From the NCBI GenBank assembly GCA_002431395.1, contig DJEU01000063.1:1-56151 (forward strand): DNA of 56,151 nt, written 5' to 3'. Positions 1-7,936 of the stretch are shown in pieces. The notes beneath the pieces were generated by a model. The model saw only the letters and a list, made by a program, of their open reading frames with translations. It made no database searches and was not told the origin of the DNA. This DNA comes from Lachnoclostridium sp. UBA5890 (GTDB lineage Bacteria; Bacillota; Clostridia; Lachnospirales; Lachnospiraceae). The stretch's first letter is position 1. Each line of letters opens with the position of its first letter. Both the position numbers and the translations under genes were made by a program.

Positions 1-1
1 G

Positions 2-763
2 AGTATAGGAGATTATGCGTTTTCTGATTGCGATGGACTTACTAGTGTAAACATTCCAGAGGGAGTGCTTAGTATAGGAAAAGGTGCTTTTGTTAGTTGT
101 AGTGAATTAACAAATGTAAGTATTTCTAGTGGAGTAGTAAGTATGGGAGATAACGTTTTCAACGCATGTTGTAAACTTACCAGTATAAACATTCCAGAGG
201 GAGTGACAAGCATAGGGAATAATGCGTTTGATGGTTGTAGAGAATTGACCAATATAAATATTCCTGAAAGTGTGACGAGCATAGGAAATCAAGCATTTTA
301 TGGCTGCTATAGACTTACAAGTATAAGTATTCCAGAAAGAGTAACAAGTATAGGAAATCAAGCATTTTCTGCATGTTATAGTTTGGTAAGTATTATTGTT
401 GATAAAAATAATAAGAATTACCGAAGTGAGAATAATTGTATTATTGATTGCGAGCAAAATAAATTGGTAATTGGATGTAATGCAACAGTAATTCCGGAGG
501 GAATAACGAGCATAGGAGAGTCTGCGTTTTGTGGTTGCGATGGACTTACTAGTGTAAATATTCCGGAGGGAGTAACGAGTATAGGAGATTATGCGTTTGA
601 TCGTTGTAGAGAATTGACCAATATAAATATTCCTGAAAGTGTGACGAGCATAGGAAATCAAGCATTTTATGGCTGCAGTAAGTTGACAAAAATAGAGTGG
701 AAAGGCAAAATTTACACTTCTGTAGATTCCTTCTTGAGCGCATTTTCGCAGTCGAATGGCTAA
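2..763 (+). CDS. BspA-like leucine-rich repeat surface protein, 5' end missing
   Basis: The reading frame is open from base 2, so the gene starts outside the window and only its C-terminal part (about 253 residues) is seen. It is built of about ten LRR_5 (BspA/Treponema type) units of roughly 23 residues with the pattern I-P-E-x-V-T-S-I-G-x-x-A-F-x-x-C-x-x-L-T. One non-repeat insert (residues about 140-165, rich in N and K) breaks the array, and the protein ends in a cap containing IEWKGKIYTSVDSF. In this family such proteins are usually secreted or surface-exposed and bind host or bacterial surfaces. Bases 234-307 and 603-676 are identical, a sign of recent unit duplication. A strong hairpin follows the gene. 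It is not clear whether the gene belongs to the mobile element to its right. The domain call is secure; the function is not. Confidence 0.85.
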   Translation, partial: SIGDYAFSDCDGLTSVNIPEGVLSIGKGAFVSCSELTNVSISSGVVSMGDNVFNACCKLTSINIPEGVTSIGNNAFDGCRELTNINIPESVTSIGNQAFYGCYRLTSISIPERVTSIGNQAFSACYSLVSIIVDKNNKNYRSENNCIIDCEQNKLVIGCNATVIPEGITSIGESAFCGCDGLTSVNIPEGVTSIGDYAFDRCRELTNINIPESVTSIGNQAFYGCSKLTKIEWKGKIYTSVDSFLSAFSQSNG

Positions 764-828
764 AGGAATGAGACCGTTTCAAGTTTTGTGTAAACACAAA
801 AACTGACATAAGATTAATTGATAGTTAC

Positions 829-866
829 TAAGAGCAGAGACCAGATTTGGGGTTCTCTGCTCTTGG
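829..866. terminator. Hairpin/terminator after the LRR gene
   Basis: An inverted repeat AAGAGCAGAGA / TCTCTGCTCTT forms an 11-bp stem around a short loop, 66 bases after the LRR stop codon. A T-rich stretch (TGGTTTGTTG) follows on the plus strand. The minus-strand gene at 895-1074 also ends towards it, so it may serve both directions. Confidence 0.6.
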
Positions 867-894
867 TTTGTTGTATGTAAATATAAAAAAGAAC

Positions 895-1074
895 TTAATA
901 TTTGGCATGCTCAATAAATTCTTCCAATTCTTCTCGTGTAATTCGCCATTGAGAACCAATTTTAAACCCTTGCAATCTTCCATCATGAAGCATAGTTAAG
1001 AGATTATTTTTCCCTATATGTAGGATATGTTGACATTCTTTAAAGGTCATAATAGGTGGAATTTCTTGTTTCAT
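895..1074 (-). CDS. Excisionase-like helix-turn-helix protein
   Basis: A 59-residue protein with a MerR-like winged HTH fold of the HTH_17/excisionase type. The core MTFKECQHILHIGKNNLLTM is followed by LHDGRLQGFKIGSQWRI and the closing TREELEEFI, as in Xis-like proteins (HTH, then a wing with G-x-x-W-R-I). Such proteins bind DNA near attachment sites or act as small repressors. The ATG at 1074 was chosen because AAGGAAAGGA lies upstream of it; the frame runs further upstream but without a better ribosome site or family similarity. It points away from the 1255-5382 gene run. A second Xis-like gene lies at 11808, so this one may instead be a regulator. Confidence 0.65.
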   Translation of the reverse strand: MKQEIPPIMTFKECQHILHIGKNNLLTMLHDGRLQGFKIGSQWRITREELEEFIEHAKY

Positions 1075-1254
1075 AATTTTTGTTGTCCTTTCCTTGTGTT
1101 CAAAAAAATAGTTTAATGTATCTTTATAAAGTTGTTTATAGTTTAAGGGAGTTTTTGATGAAAGAACATTAATTGAACCTCCAAAATGCAAGCATTTCTG
1201 CTTTTTTGACTGATATATTATCTCTTTGAAGTTTAGCGAAAGGAGGGTAATCAC

Positions 1255-1413
1255 TTGAAATTACCAATTAAAAAAGTTCTGGAGTATGCTGCAAATGGAA
1301 TTGCAGTAGTTATTACAGCTCTGGATGCTTATGTAGAGTATCAGAAGTTTCAAAAGAAAACAAGAAAAAAATTAAAGAAACAACGAAAGGAAGGTAGATT
1401 TGATGCAAGATAA
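1255..1413 (+). CDS. Small basic hypothetical protein
   Basis: A 52-residue frame that starts at TTG with a perfect AGGAGGG seven bases upstream. The N-terminal half is mildly hydrophobic (YAANGIAVVITALDAYVEY) and the C-terminal half is very basic and likely helical (KKTRKKLKKQRKEGR). The end overlaps the start of the DUF932 gene by 11 bases, which suggests translational coupling. No family is recognised. The strong ribosome site and the overlap are the evidence that it is a real gene; it would be the first gene of the 1255-4217 operon. Confidence 0.55.
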   Translation: MKLPIKKVLEYAANGIAVVITALDAYVEYQKFQKKTRKKLKKQRKEGRFDAR

Positions 1414-2326
1414 CTTTACAATGAGAAAACCAACCTGGAAAGGTCTTGGTGTAAACGTAACAGAGGCACGATCCTCTAGAGAGGCACTTACCATGTCGGG
1501 GTTGGACTGGTGTGTTTATCAGCAAACGATGACCGCAGACAATGGAATCCCGATTACCGGATTTCGAGCAAACTTAAGAAATACGGACGATTTTCTGCTT
1601 GGCATTGTGACGGACAAGTACAAGGTGGTGCAGAATCACGAAGCTTTTGCATTTACCGATGCATTGCTCGGACAAGGTGTTCGGTATGAAACCGCCGGCA
1701 TGTTGCAGGACGGCAGGAAAACATGGATCTTAGCAAAACTGCCACAACGATACCAGATGATGGGTGATTGGATTGACCCGTATCTGGTATTTTTTAATTC
1801 CCATGATGGAAGCGGAAGTATCAAGGTAGCCCTTACTCCGATTCGAGTAACCTGTCAGAATACGTTAAATCTTGCTTTGCGGAAAGCAAGCCGTATCTGG
1901 TCTACAAAACATACCGGGCAGATTCAGTCACGGATAGATGATGCGATGGACACGCTCTTCCGGGCAGAGACGTACATGGACGAACTGAATCAGGAAGTCA
2001 ATCGCTTGGCAGATATTATGTTTAATGACAGTGAGGTATCGGAACTGGTTGAGCAGTTGATTCCGCTTCCGAAAGATGCCACTTCCCAGCAGGAGAAAAA
2101 TGTAACCAGATTGCGAAATGACTTACTGGCTCGTTATTACAAAGCACCGGATTTAAAGGCATTATCAAACAATGGTTACAAATTTATCAATGCTGTTTCT
2201 GATTTTGCGACCCATGCAGAGCCACTTCGAAAGACAGATTCCTACCAGGAAAATCTGTTTGCTAAAACCTTGGATGGCAATCCATTGATCGACAAGGCAC
2301 ACCGCATGATCTTGAAAGCAGCATAA
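1403..2326 (+). CDS. DUF932 phage/plasmid-like protein
   Basis: A 307-residue protein that fits the DUF932 family (phage/plasmid-like protein, TIGR03299 type). Family features include the N-terminal PTWKGLG, the core GIVTDKYKVVQNHEAFAF, the stretch DPYLVFFNSHDGSGSIKVA and RVTCQNTLNLAL. Members are common on plasmids, phages and integrative elements, often beside recombination genes; the molecular role is unknown. The ATG at 1403 has AAGGAAGG eight bases upstream, and a TTG directly before it is an alternative. It is followed after 30 bases by DUF5688 and then by the YqaJ/RecT pair, which places it in the same recombination module. Confidence 0.85.
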   Translation: MQDNFTMRKPTWKGLGVNVTEARSSREALTMSGLDWCVYQQTMTADNGIPITGFRANLRNTDDFLLGIVTDKYKVVQNHEAFAFTDALLGQGVRYETAGMLQDGRKTWILAKLPQRYQMMGDWIDPYLVFFNSHDGSGSIKVALTPIRVTCQNTLNLALRKASRIWSTKHTGQIQSRIDDAMDTLFRAETYMDELNQEVNRLADIMFNDSEVSELVEQLIPLPKDATSQQEKNVTRLRNDLLARYYKAPDLKALSNNGYKFINAVSDFATHAEPLRKTDSYQENLFAKTLDGNPLIDKAHRMILKAA

Positions 2327-2356
2327 CAAACACTAAGAAAACAGGAGGTTTTTATT

Positions 2357-3301
2357 ATGACATCAAAAAACTTTTATGACACACTTACAAGCAAATTGCA
2401 GGAACAGCTTGGTCCGGAATGGACAACGGAGCTTTGCACAGACATTTTAGCGAACAATGGGAAAAAGAAAATTGTTATTGCGATTGGCAGACGTGGAACA
2501 ACGATATATCCGAGCATTTCTATCGAAGCATACTTTGAGCAATACATGCATGGCAGAGAGATGGAGCAAATTATCGAAGAAATTTTAGCTACGTTACAAA
2601 AAGCCATTACAGATATTCCGAAAGATGCCCTTTGCTGGGTGGAGGACTGGGAAACGGTAAAAAATTCTATCTTTTTCCGTTTGGTATCGAAAAAGAAGAA
2701 TAAAGAATATCAGAATACCATGGTATATGAAGAATTCTGCGATCTGATGGCAATAGCTGTTGTTCAGGTTTTCTCAGATGCTAAGTCTGTTAAAACGATG
2801 CGTGTTACCAAGACATTGCTGTCACACTGGAATGTGTCAGAAACCGAGGTTCTCAAGGCGGCACGACAAAATACAGAGAGTCTTTGTCCGGGAAAAATTA
2901 TGAATATGCTGGGAGTGATTTCCGGCATGTTAGAGCCATCTGAAAAAGAATTATTTCCGGATACGGAAAAGATTCCACATGATATGTATGTCCTTACCAA
3001 TATCAATCAGGTAAACGGAGCAACCGTTATGATGTATGATTCCTTTTTAAAGAGATTGCATCAAAAAATGGGTACGTTCGTTTTGTTACCGAGCAGTATT
3101 CATGAGGTGATTGTATATCCTTTTGATAAGAACAGTATGTCATTTTATGAATATCAGCAAATGGTTATGGAGATTAATCAGACTTGTGTTTTGGAAGAAG
3201 AGGTACTTGCAGACAGCGTTTACTTGTATGATGGAAACCAGATTCTGCTGGTGGCTGATGAGAATGGAGTGTATTACAATGAAGACGATTTCAACAATTA
3301 G
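2357..3301 (+). CDS. DUF5688 family protein
   Basis: A 314-residue soluble protein with an AGGAGG site before its ATG. The N-terminal region (TLTSKLQEQLGPEW...), the middle stretch MVYEEFCDLMAIAV and the C-terminal PSSIHEVIVYPFD are typical of the DUF5688 family found in Lachnospiraceae genomes and their mobile elements. No catalytic motif is recognised and the function is unknown. Its end overlaps the start of the YqaJ gene by 23 bases, so the two are probably translated together. Confidence 0.75.
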   Translation: MTSKNFYDTLTSKLQEQLGPEWTTELCTDILANNGKKKIVIAIGRRGTTIYPSISIEAYFEQYMHGREMEQIIEEILATLQKAITDIPKDALCWVEDWETVKNSIFFRLVSKKKNKEYQNTMVYEEFCDLMAIAVVQVFSDAKSVKTMRVTKTLLSHWNVSETEVLKAARQNTESLCPGKIMNMLGVISGMLEPSEKELFPDTEKIPHDMYVLTNINQVNGATVMMYDSFLKRLHQKMGTFVLLPSSIHEVIVYPFDKNSMSFYEYQQMVMEINQTCVLEEEVLADSVYLYDGNQILLVADENGVYYNEDDFNN

Positions 3302-4217
3302 TACCAAAGATATGACCCATGAAGAATGGCTGCAAGCTCGCAAATCTGGTATCGGTGGAAGTGACGCGGGAGCCATCTGTGGGTTGAATCCCTACACCTC
3401 TCCTCTTGCGGTTTATCAGGATAAAGTAAGTGAAACGGTTGAGGAAAAGGACAATGAAGCCATGCGGCAGGGACGTGATCTGGAGGATTATGTTGCCAGA
3501 CGCTTCATGGAAGAAACGGGAAAAAAGGTGCGACGTGCCAATGTCATTTACAAAAGCACCGAAAATCCGTTTATGTTTGCCAATGTTGACCGGCTGATCG
3601 TAGGCGAAGATGCCGGACTTGAATGCAAAACGGCATCTGCTTATTCTGCTGATAAATGGAAAGACGGTCGTATCCCGGAATCCTATCAGATACAATGCCA
3701 CCATTACATGGCAGTTACAGGAGCTAAGGCATGGTATATTGCAGTTGTGATTCTGGGAAGAGGATTTTTGTGGCAGTGCATTGAGCGGGATGAAGAACTG
3801 ATTCAAAATCTTATTTCCATTGAGAAAGATTTTTGGCAGAACCATGTGATTCCGCGGATTATGCCCGAACCGGACGGCTCCTCTTCTTCCGAAGAATTGA
3901 TTCAGCAATATTTTGGCAAAGCACAACTTGACAAGGTGATTCCATTGACCGGCTTTGATGAACAATTGAAGCGGAGAAATGAGATCACGGAACTCATAGA
4001 TAAGCTCGACACGGAAAAGAAAACCATTGAGCAGAAAATCAAAGTGTTTATGCAGGATGCAGAAGTGGCGGAAAATGACCATTACCGTATTTCGTGGAAA
4101 AACAGTACAAGCAACCGTATCGACACAACACGGTTGAAAGCCGAGATGCCGGATGTCTATACCCACTTTTGCAAATCCACACAAAGCCGCCGTTTTTTGG
4201 TAAAAACGGTATCGTAA
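3279..4217 (+). CDS. YqaJ-type viral recombinase exonuclease (RecE/lambda Exo role)
   Basis: A 312-residue protein with the YqaJ exonuclease fold. Visible motifs are GIGGSDAGAICGLNPY near residue 20, the acidic and lysine catalytic signature AGLECKTASAYS, and IPESYQIQCHHYMAVTG (Q-x-x-H-Y). It probably degrades 5' strands of double-stranded DNA ends to leave 3' tails for the RecT protein encoded next. The C-terminal third contains a coiled-coil-like segment around residues 235-265. The ATG at 3279 was chosen because it lies just inside the DUF5688 gene with GGAG upstream; the ATG at 3312 lacks a ribosome site. A terminator hairpin separates it from recT. Confidence 0.9.
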   Translation: MKTISTISTKDMTHEEWLQARKSGIGGSDAGAICGLNPYTSPLAVYQDKVSETVEEKDNEAMRQGRDLEDYVARRFMEETGKKVRRANVIYKSTENPFMFANVDRLIVGEDAGLECKTASAYSADKWKDGRIPESYQIQCHHYMAVTGAKAWYIAVVILGRGFLWQCIERDEELIQNLISIEKDFWQNHVIPRIMPEPDGSSSSEELIQQYFGKAQLDKVIPLTGFDEQLKRRNEITELIDKLDTEKKTIEQKIKVFMQDAEVAENDHYRISWKNSTSNRIDTTRLKAEMPDVYTHFCKSTQSRRFLVKTVS

Positions 4218-4229
4218 CAATAACACACA

Positions 4230-4266
4230 GCGTTGGTACTTCGGTATCAGCGCTTTTTCTTTTTAT
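4230..4266 (+). terminator. Intrinsic terminator with UUCG loop between exonuclease and recT
   Basis: GCGTTGGTAC and GTATCAGCGC form a 10-bp stem (two G-T pairs) closed by the extra-stable tetraloop TTCG, followed by TTTTTCTTTTTAT. This is a textbook Rho-independent terminator, and it lies only 12 bases after the exonuclease stop codon and about 20 bases before the recT ribosome site. Confidence 0.8.
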
Positions 4267-4283
4267 ATAGGAAGGAATTCAGT

Positions 4284-5087
4284 ATGGATGTAAAAAACGA
4301 ACTGGCGAAGAAAGCCGAAAATACAGGAAAAGTGAAGCTAACAAAGAGCATGTCGATTGCTGACATGATTAAGACACTCAAACCGGAGATTGCAAGAGCA
4401 TTACCAAGTGTTATCACTCCCGAACGATTTACGAGGATGGCATTGAATGCTCTGAATAACACTCCGAAGCTGGCAGAATGTACACAGATGTCATTTCTTG
4501 CGGCACTGATGAATGCCGCCCAGCTTGGACTTGAGCCGAATACTCCGCTGGGGCAGGCATATCTGATTCCCTATAAAAACAAAGGGGTTTTGGAATGTCA
4601 GTTCCAGATTGGCTACAAAGGAATGTTGGACCTTGTGTACCGTAACGAAATGGTACAGACCGTTCAGGCGCAGGTTGTCTATCAAAATGATGAGTTCCAT
4701 TACGCACTTGGTTTAAATGGGCGGCTGGAACATATACCCACGTTAAGAGACCGCGGGGAACCGTATGCTTTTTATGCGTTGTTTAAGTTAGAAAACGGTG
4801 GGTATGGGTTTGAAGTCATGAGCAAAACGGATATAGATGCCTTTGCCTTGCAATACAGTAAGGGAATTTCTTCGGAATACTCTCCTTGGAAAACGAATTA
4901 TATCGATATGGCTAAGAAAACGGTTATTAAGAAAGTCTTGAAGTACGCACCGCTGAAAACGGAGTTTCAACGAGCTTTGTCCAATGACGAGACAATCAAA
5001 ACCCACTTTGCCGTAGATATGTCGGAGGTGGAACCGGAGACGGTGATTGATATGGAAGAAGGTGAAGTGCTTGAAAGTGCTTCTTAA
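4284..5087 (+). CDS. recT: RecT-family single-strand annealing protein
   Basis: A 267-residue recombinase of the RecT/Redbeta family. Family hallmarks are IARALPSVITPERFTRMAL near residues 36-54, CTQMSFLAALMNAAQLGLEP near 65-84, LIPYKNKGVLECQFQIGYKG near 91-110 and DMAKKTVIKKVLKY near 210-223. It anneals complementary single strands and works with the 5' exonuclease encoded just upstream, giving phage-like recombination during replication or repair of the element. AGGAAGG lies eight bases before the ATG. The acidic tail (EVEPETVIDMEEGEVLE) is common in the family. Its 3' end overlaps the next small frame. Confidence 0.93.
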   Translation: MDVKNELAKKAENTGKVKLTKSMSIADMIKTLKPEIARALPSVITPERFTRMALNALNNTPKLAECTQMSFLAALMNAAQLGLEPNTPLGQAYLIPYKNKGVLECQFQIGYKGMLDLVYRNEMVQTVQAQVVYQNDEFHYALGLNGRLEHIPTLRDRGEPYAFYALFKLENGGYGFEVMSKTDIDAFALQYSKGISSEYSPWKTNYIDMAKKTVIKKVLKYAPLKTEFQRALSNDETIKTHFAVDMSEVEPETVIDMEEGEVLESAS

Positions 5088-5382
5088 TACAGAAAGTATG
5101 GTGCGGTTCCGTATTCGCCGGGAATACAACCGTTTTCAGTATCAGATGCTGAAGAAAAAGAAAGAAGAGATCATGGAGAAATGTGAAAAGATTCGTTTTT
5201 ACGGATGTATCAAAGAGTTCTTTCAATACAATGAAGGCATTTCACAGGAAATCTTCTCTTTCTTAAGCAAGCAGAAGGACATCATTCATTCAATGTGGGA
5301 AATCTATCTCAAATATGAGCAGTTTAGCTGTGAGAGCTGGGACCAGATTGAGGAATTGATTGGATTTTGGATGGTTGGGTAA
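5071..5382 (+). CDS. Hypothetical protein downstream of recT
   Basis: A roughly 103-residue frame overlapping the end of recT by 17 bases. The start is uncertain: TTG at 5071 has GAAGG about seven bases upstream, while ATG at 5098 would give a 94-residue product. The protein is basic and helical at its N terminus (RIRREYNRFQYQMLKKKKEEIMEKC) and ends with an acidic/aromatic stretch (WDQIEELIGFWMVG). It has a distant resemblance in layout to the DUF3848 family of Lachnospiraceae elements, but this is not secure. Overlap with recT and codon use support a real gene. Confidence 0.5.
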   Translation: MKVLLNTESMVRFRIRREYNRFQYQMLKKKKEEIMEKCEKIRFYGCIKEFFQYNEGISQEIFSFLSKQKDIIHSMWEIYLKYEQFSCESWDQIEELIGFWMVG

Positions 5383-5388
5383 AGTAAG

Positions 5389-5503
5389 TCCCTAAATGTA
5401 TACTTTTTGGGACGTGTAAAAAAGTGATAAAAACGAGTGCCAAAATGCATGGATGCGAATTTTTGGGAAGTCCCAAATGATATCTATGCATTTTGACACG
5501 TTT
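5389..5503. repeat. Nested inverted repeats before the serine recombinase
   Basis: Two inverted repeats are seen. The first is TCCC-AAA-GTATAC-TTT-GGGA (5389-5412), a near-perfect palindrome. The second pairs the 24-base arm at 5431-5454 (core TGCCAAAATGCATGGAT) with the arm at 5482-5503 (core ATCTATGCATTTTGACA), leaving TTGGGAAGTCCCAA in the loop. They end just before the recombinase ribosome site, so they may be its binding/recombination site or an operator. Confidence 0.5.
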
Positions 5504-5525
5504 GTTCTAGGAAGGAAGTGTAAAC

Positions 5526-6161
5526 TTGAGATATGGTTATCATAGAACCAGTACAAAAGAACAACATCTTGATCGAGGTGTTGCTGAGATAACGGAATAC
5601 TGTAAGAAAAATTGTTTGAAATTGGAACGTATCTATACAGATCAGCAAACAGGAAAAAATTTTAACAGACCAAGATATCAAGTGTTAAAAGAAGATGTTC
5701 TTCGTTCTGGAGATGAACTGATTATTACAGAAGTTGATCGACTGGGGAGAAATAAGCGAGAGACATTAAGGGAGTTACAGTTTTTCAAGGATAATGATAT
5801 TCGGGTAAAAATCCTGGAACTGCCAACAACGTTAATGGATTATTCAAAGTTGGAAAATAGCATGGCTCAAATGTTGATGGAAACAGTCAATAACATGCTT
5901 ATCGAATTGTATGCTGCAATGGCACAATCGGAAATCGAAAAAAAGGAAAAGCGTCAACGAGAAGGTATAGAAGCTAAAAAGTCTCGTGGAGAGTGGGAAA
6001 ATTACGGGAGACCGCGAAAAATGAAACAAGTTGAATTTAATCAATACTATCAGCAGGTTTTAAAAAGAGAAATTCGTCCGTTTGAACTTATGAGAAAATT
6101 AGGGTTGGCTCAATCAACTTTCTATCGTTATAAGAAAGAGTATGAAAATGGAAAAAAATAA
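5526..6161 (+). CDS. Small serine recombinase (resolvase/invertase family)
   Basis: A 211-residue protein with the N-terminal resolvase domain: GYHRTSTKEQ holds the expected catalytic serine in R-T-S-T, and EVDRLGRNKRETL matches the conserved D-R-L-x-R motif. Residues 120-140 form the long E helix, and the C terminus (FELMRKLGLAQSTFYRYKK) is a Hin-like helix-turn-helix. Such enzymes resolve multimers, invert DNA segments or move small elements. It starts at TTG with AGGAAGG ten bases upstream. The inverted repeats directly before the gene are candidate target sites. A role in resolving dimers of the excised element is an inference. Confidence 0.88.
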   Translation: MRYGYHRTSTKEQHLDRGVAEITEYCKKNCLKLERIYTDQQTGKNFNRPRYQVLKEDVLRSGDELIITEVDRLGRNKRETLRELQFFKDNDIRVKILELPTTLMDYSKLENSMAQMLMETVNNMLIELYAAMAQSEIEKKEKRQREGIEAKKSRGEWENYGRPRKMKQVEFNQYYQQVLKREIRPFELMRKLGLAQSTFYRYKKEYENGKK

Positions 6162-6172
6162 TATCTAATTGA

Positions 6173-6287
6173 TGTATCCGTGTATCCGCGTGATTTGACA
6201 TATATATGTTACAATTGAGAATGTGCGTAATCTCGATATACATTGATTATTATATATAAAAAGTTTAATCCGGATACGTGGATACAT
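6173..6287. repeat. Inverted repeat TGTATCCGTGTATCCG / CGGATACGTGGATACA
   Basis: Arms at 6173-6189 and 6271-6287 match at most positions in inverse orientation and each contains a double TATCC/GGATA unit. They lie between the ends of the convergent serine recombinase and zinc-finger genes. Between the arms is AT-rich DNA with no gene. A recombination or replication-related site, or a loose terminator structure, are both possible. Confidence 0.4.
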
Positions 6288-6305
6288 TCAATAAATAATG
6301 AAGAC

Positions 6306-7535
6306 TCAATCATACATTTGTTTGTATTTATCTTTGTATTTTTTATAACAGGCTTCCCCCTCGTTTACAAAATCTTCAAGAGTTCTTGAGGCAAGTGTTA
6401 GTAGTGATAGTTCAGATTTGAATTCTTCGTAAAGCGAAAAAAAATCACTTTTTGAAAGTCTATTTCTTGTGGTACGTTCGTGTAATTGATAAAGTTTTTT
6501 ACGTATACGATGATAATCCTTGTTAAAGCCTTTTGCAATATATCGTAAATATTTGGCTTTTTCACCACACTGGGGACTACAATATTTTGAACGATTTCTT
6601 TCGGAAAATATATTCTTGCATTGATGGCATCTTTGGAACTTGAGGTTTGTTTCTTTTAAATTCTCTAGTGTGATAAAAAATATTTGGAATAAAAAAGTGG
6701 TTTGGTATTTTGTGAATGAAAGTATTTTGTCAGGACAGTATTCCTTTTTGATTGGATATTGAATTTTTTTAAATTCAATTTTTTTCCAATCAAGATTGTT
6801 ATCATCTGGAAAATATATTTTGTCAAACTGAAAAATGCTTAAAAAGGCAATGTCATTATCAAAAGGAGAGTATGAGGTGTGTGGAGTATATGTTTGATTG
6901 GAAGCTTCATAGATTTTTTTTGACATTTTTTCCAGAAAACAAATGGATTCAAAAGATTTTGTTTTGAACTCTTTTATTAGATTATGTGAATATTCTTCGG
7001 CAGATATATCATTTAAATTTGGAGATAAGTTTTCGGACAAATTTAGTGAAAATAGTTTGTTATCATCTTTGTTAAAGGTTTTCAAATAGAAAGAAACAAG
7101 ACAAAAGTCTGTTTCGGAGAGTTCCTCTTCCAAACAGGATGGATATTTAGTATAATATTTATCAATAAATGACATAAACATTTCTCGAAAAAGATATGAA
7201 AAAGTCAAAGAAAAAGGGAGAAAAGACACAATTTCTCGAAAATTATTGTGCAGCATCTTCCAATCTATTTTGAGATGAGTTGACTTATTGCACAAGCAGG
7301 TTACCAATTCGTCGACTTGTTTATCAAGAGTCTGTCTATATTTTTTTAAGTTATCTAAATTATTAACTAGAGATAAAAATTCTTGTGCACCATAGTTTTT
7401 TAAGACTAAATTATTATTTGATGAATTTACATCACTATTTTTAGTAGTTCTATTGTATTTAGATATGTCTTTCACTTTTATGTATAAATTTTGTAAGTCC
7501 TTATCAATAAATATCGTTTCAGTTAGTTCTAGCAT
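6306..7535 (-). CDS. Zinc-finger protein, DUF6076-like
   Basis: A 409-residue protein whose C-terminal third has a CxxC...CxxxC zinc-binding site (C303, C306, C319, C323) in the context RYCS/SKYCSPQCGEKAKYLRY, followed by a basic helical region. This layout resembles the DUF6076 family carried by Lachnospiraceae mobile elements, related to CGNR-type zinc fingers that bind nucleic acid. The N-terminal 280 residues are acidic/aromatic and not recognised. GAAAGGA stands before the ATG and a strong promoter is seen at 7575-7603. It is transcribed alone, away from the replication genes, and could be a regulator; that is inference. Confidence 0.55.
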   Translation of the reverse strand: MLELTETIFIDKDLQNLYIKVKDISKYNRTTKNSDVNSSNNNLVLKNYGAQEFLSLVNNLDNLKKYRQTLDKQVDELVTCLCNKSTHLKIDWKMLHNNFREIVSFLPFSLTFSYLFREMFMSFIDKYYTKYPSCLEEELSETDFCLVSFYLKTFNKDDNKLFSLNLSENLSPNLNDISAEEYSHNLIKEFKTKSFESICFLEKMSKKIYEASNQTYTPHTSYSPFDNDIAFLSIFQFDKIYFPDDNNLDWKKIEFKKIQYPIKKEYCPDKILSFTKYQTTFLFQIFFITLENLKETNLKFQRCHQCKNIFSERNRSKYCSPQCGEKAKYLRYIAKGFNKDYHRIRKKLYQLHERTTRNRLSKSDFFSLYEEFKSELSLLTLASRTLEDFVNEGEACYKKYKDKYKQMYD

Positions 7536-7574
7536 TGTTTTCCTTTCGTGTCATACGGTTTTTGATATAAAAAA

Positions 7575-7603
7575 AGTATAACAAGAACTACAGACAATGT
7601 CAA
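7575..7603 (-). promoter_or_regulatory. Promoter of the zinc-finger gene
   Basis: On the minus strand TTGACA (7603-7598) and TATACT (7580-7575) are separated by 17 bases. This is close to the sigma-A consensus and lies about 40 bases before the start codon at 7535. Confidence 0.75.
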
Positions 7604-7936
7604 GAACATGATGTATATTAGAAGCAAACAATCCGGATTGGTTCTTCATTGAAACTTCTTTTATGAAGTCAAAATGGAACGTTGTAACTTAATAACAAGA
7701 AGGTTATAAATTGTACCTTAAAAGTTGTATATGCACATGAGAAAAAAATAAGAGATTTTCTTGTTTATATGTCAGTTACAACTTTGTAAAATTTGCTCCA
7801 ACTGTATGGAGGTGAAAAAATAGTTGGTAGCTTGGTAAAAGAATGTTTTTGTATTTATATTTGTTGGGAGGTGGTTGAAGGCTTGCAATATATTAAAGAA
7901 CAGTTAAATTTACAATTAAAAATGGAGGTTTAAAAA
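7604..7936. other. Long AT-rich intergenic region with inverted repeats
   Basis: About 330 bases between divergent genes. GTTGTAACT (7681-7689) is repeated inverted as AGTTACAAC (7774-7782), and a third related copy AAGTTGTAT lies between them. A short frame (TTG at 7793 or 7832 to TAA at 7933) is open but has no properly spaced ribosome site. The region could hold the promoter of the 7937 operon, an operator or the element's replication origin, as it lies upstream of the helicase gene. Nothing here is decisive. Confidence 0.35.

Noticed and set aside
764..894. Left attachment site of the element
   Set aside because: No copy of the tRNA-Arg 3' end was found here or elsewhere in the first 14 kb, so the left end is taken to lie outside the window.
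3111..3278. Upstream extension of the YqaJ frame
   Set aside because: It overlaps the coding part of the DUF5688 gene, has no family similarity, and a well-placed start exists at 3279.
7793..7933. 47-codon frame before the 7937 gene
   Set aside because: The frame is open, but GGAGGT lies 18 bases from its TTG and the GTG further on overlaps its ribosome site; there is not enough support for a gene.
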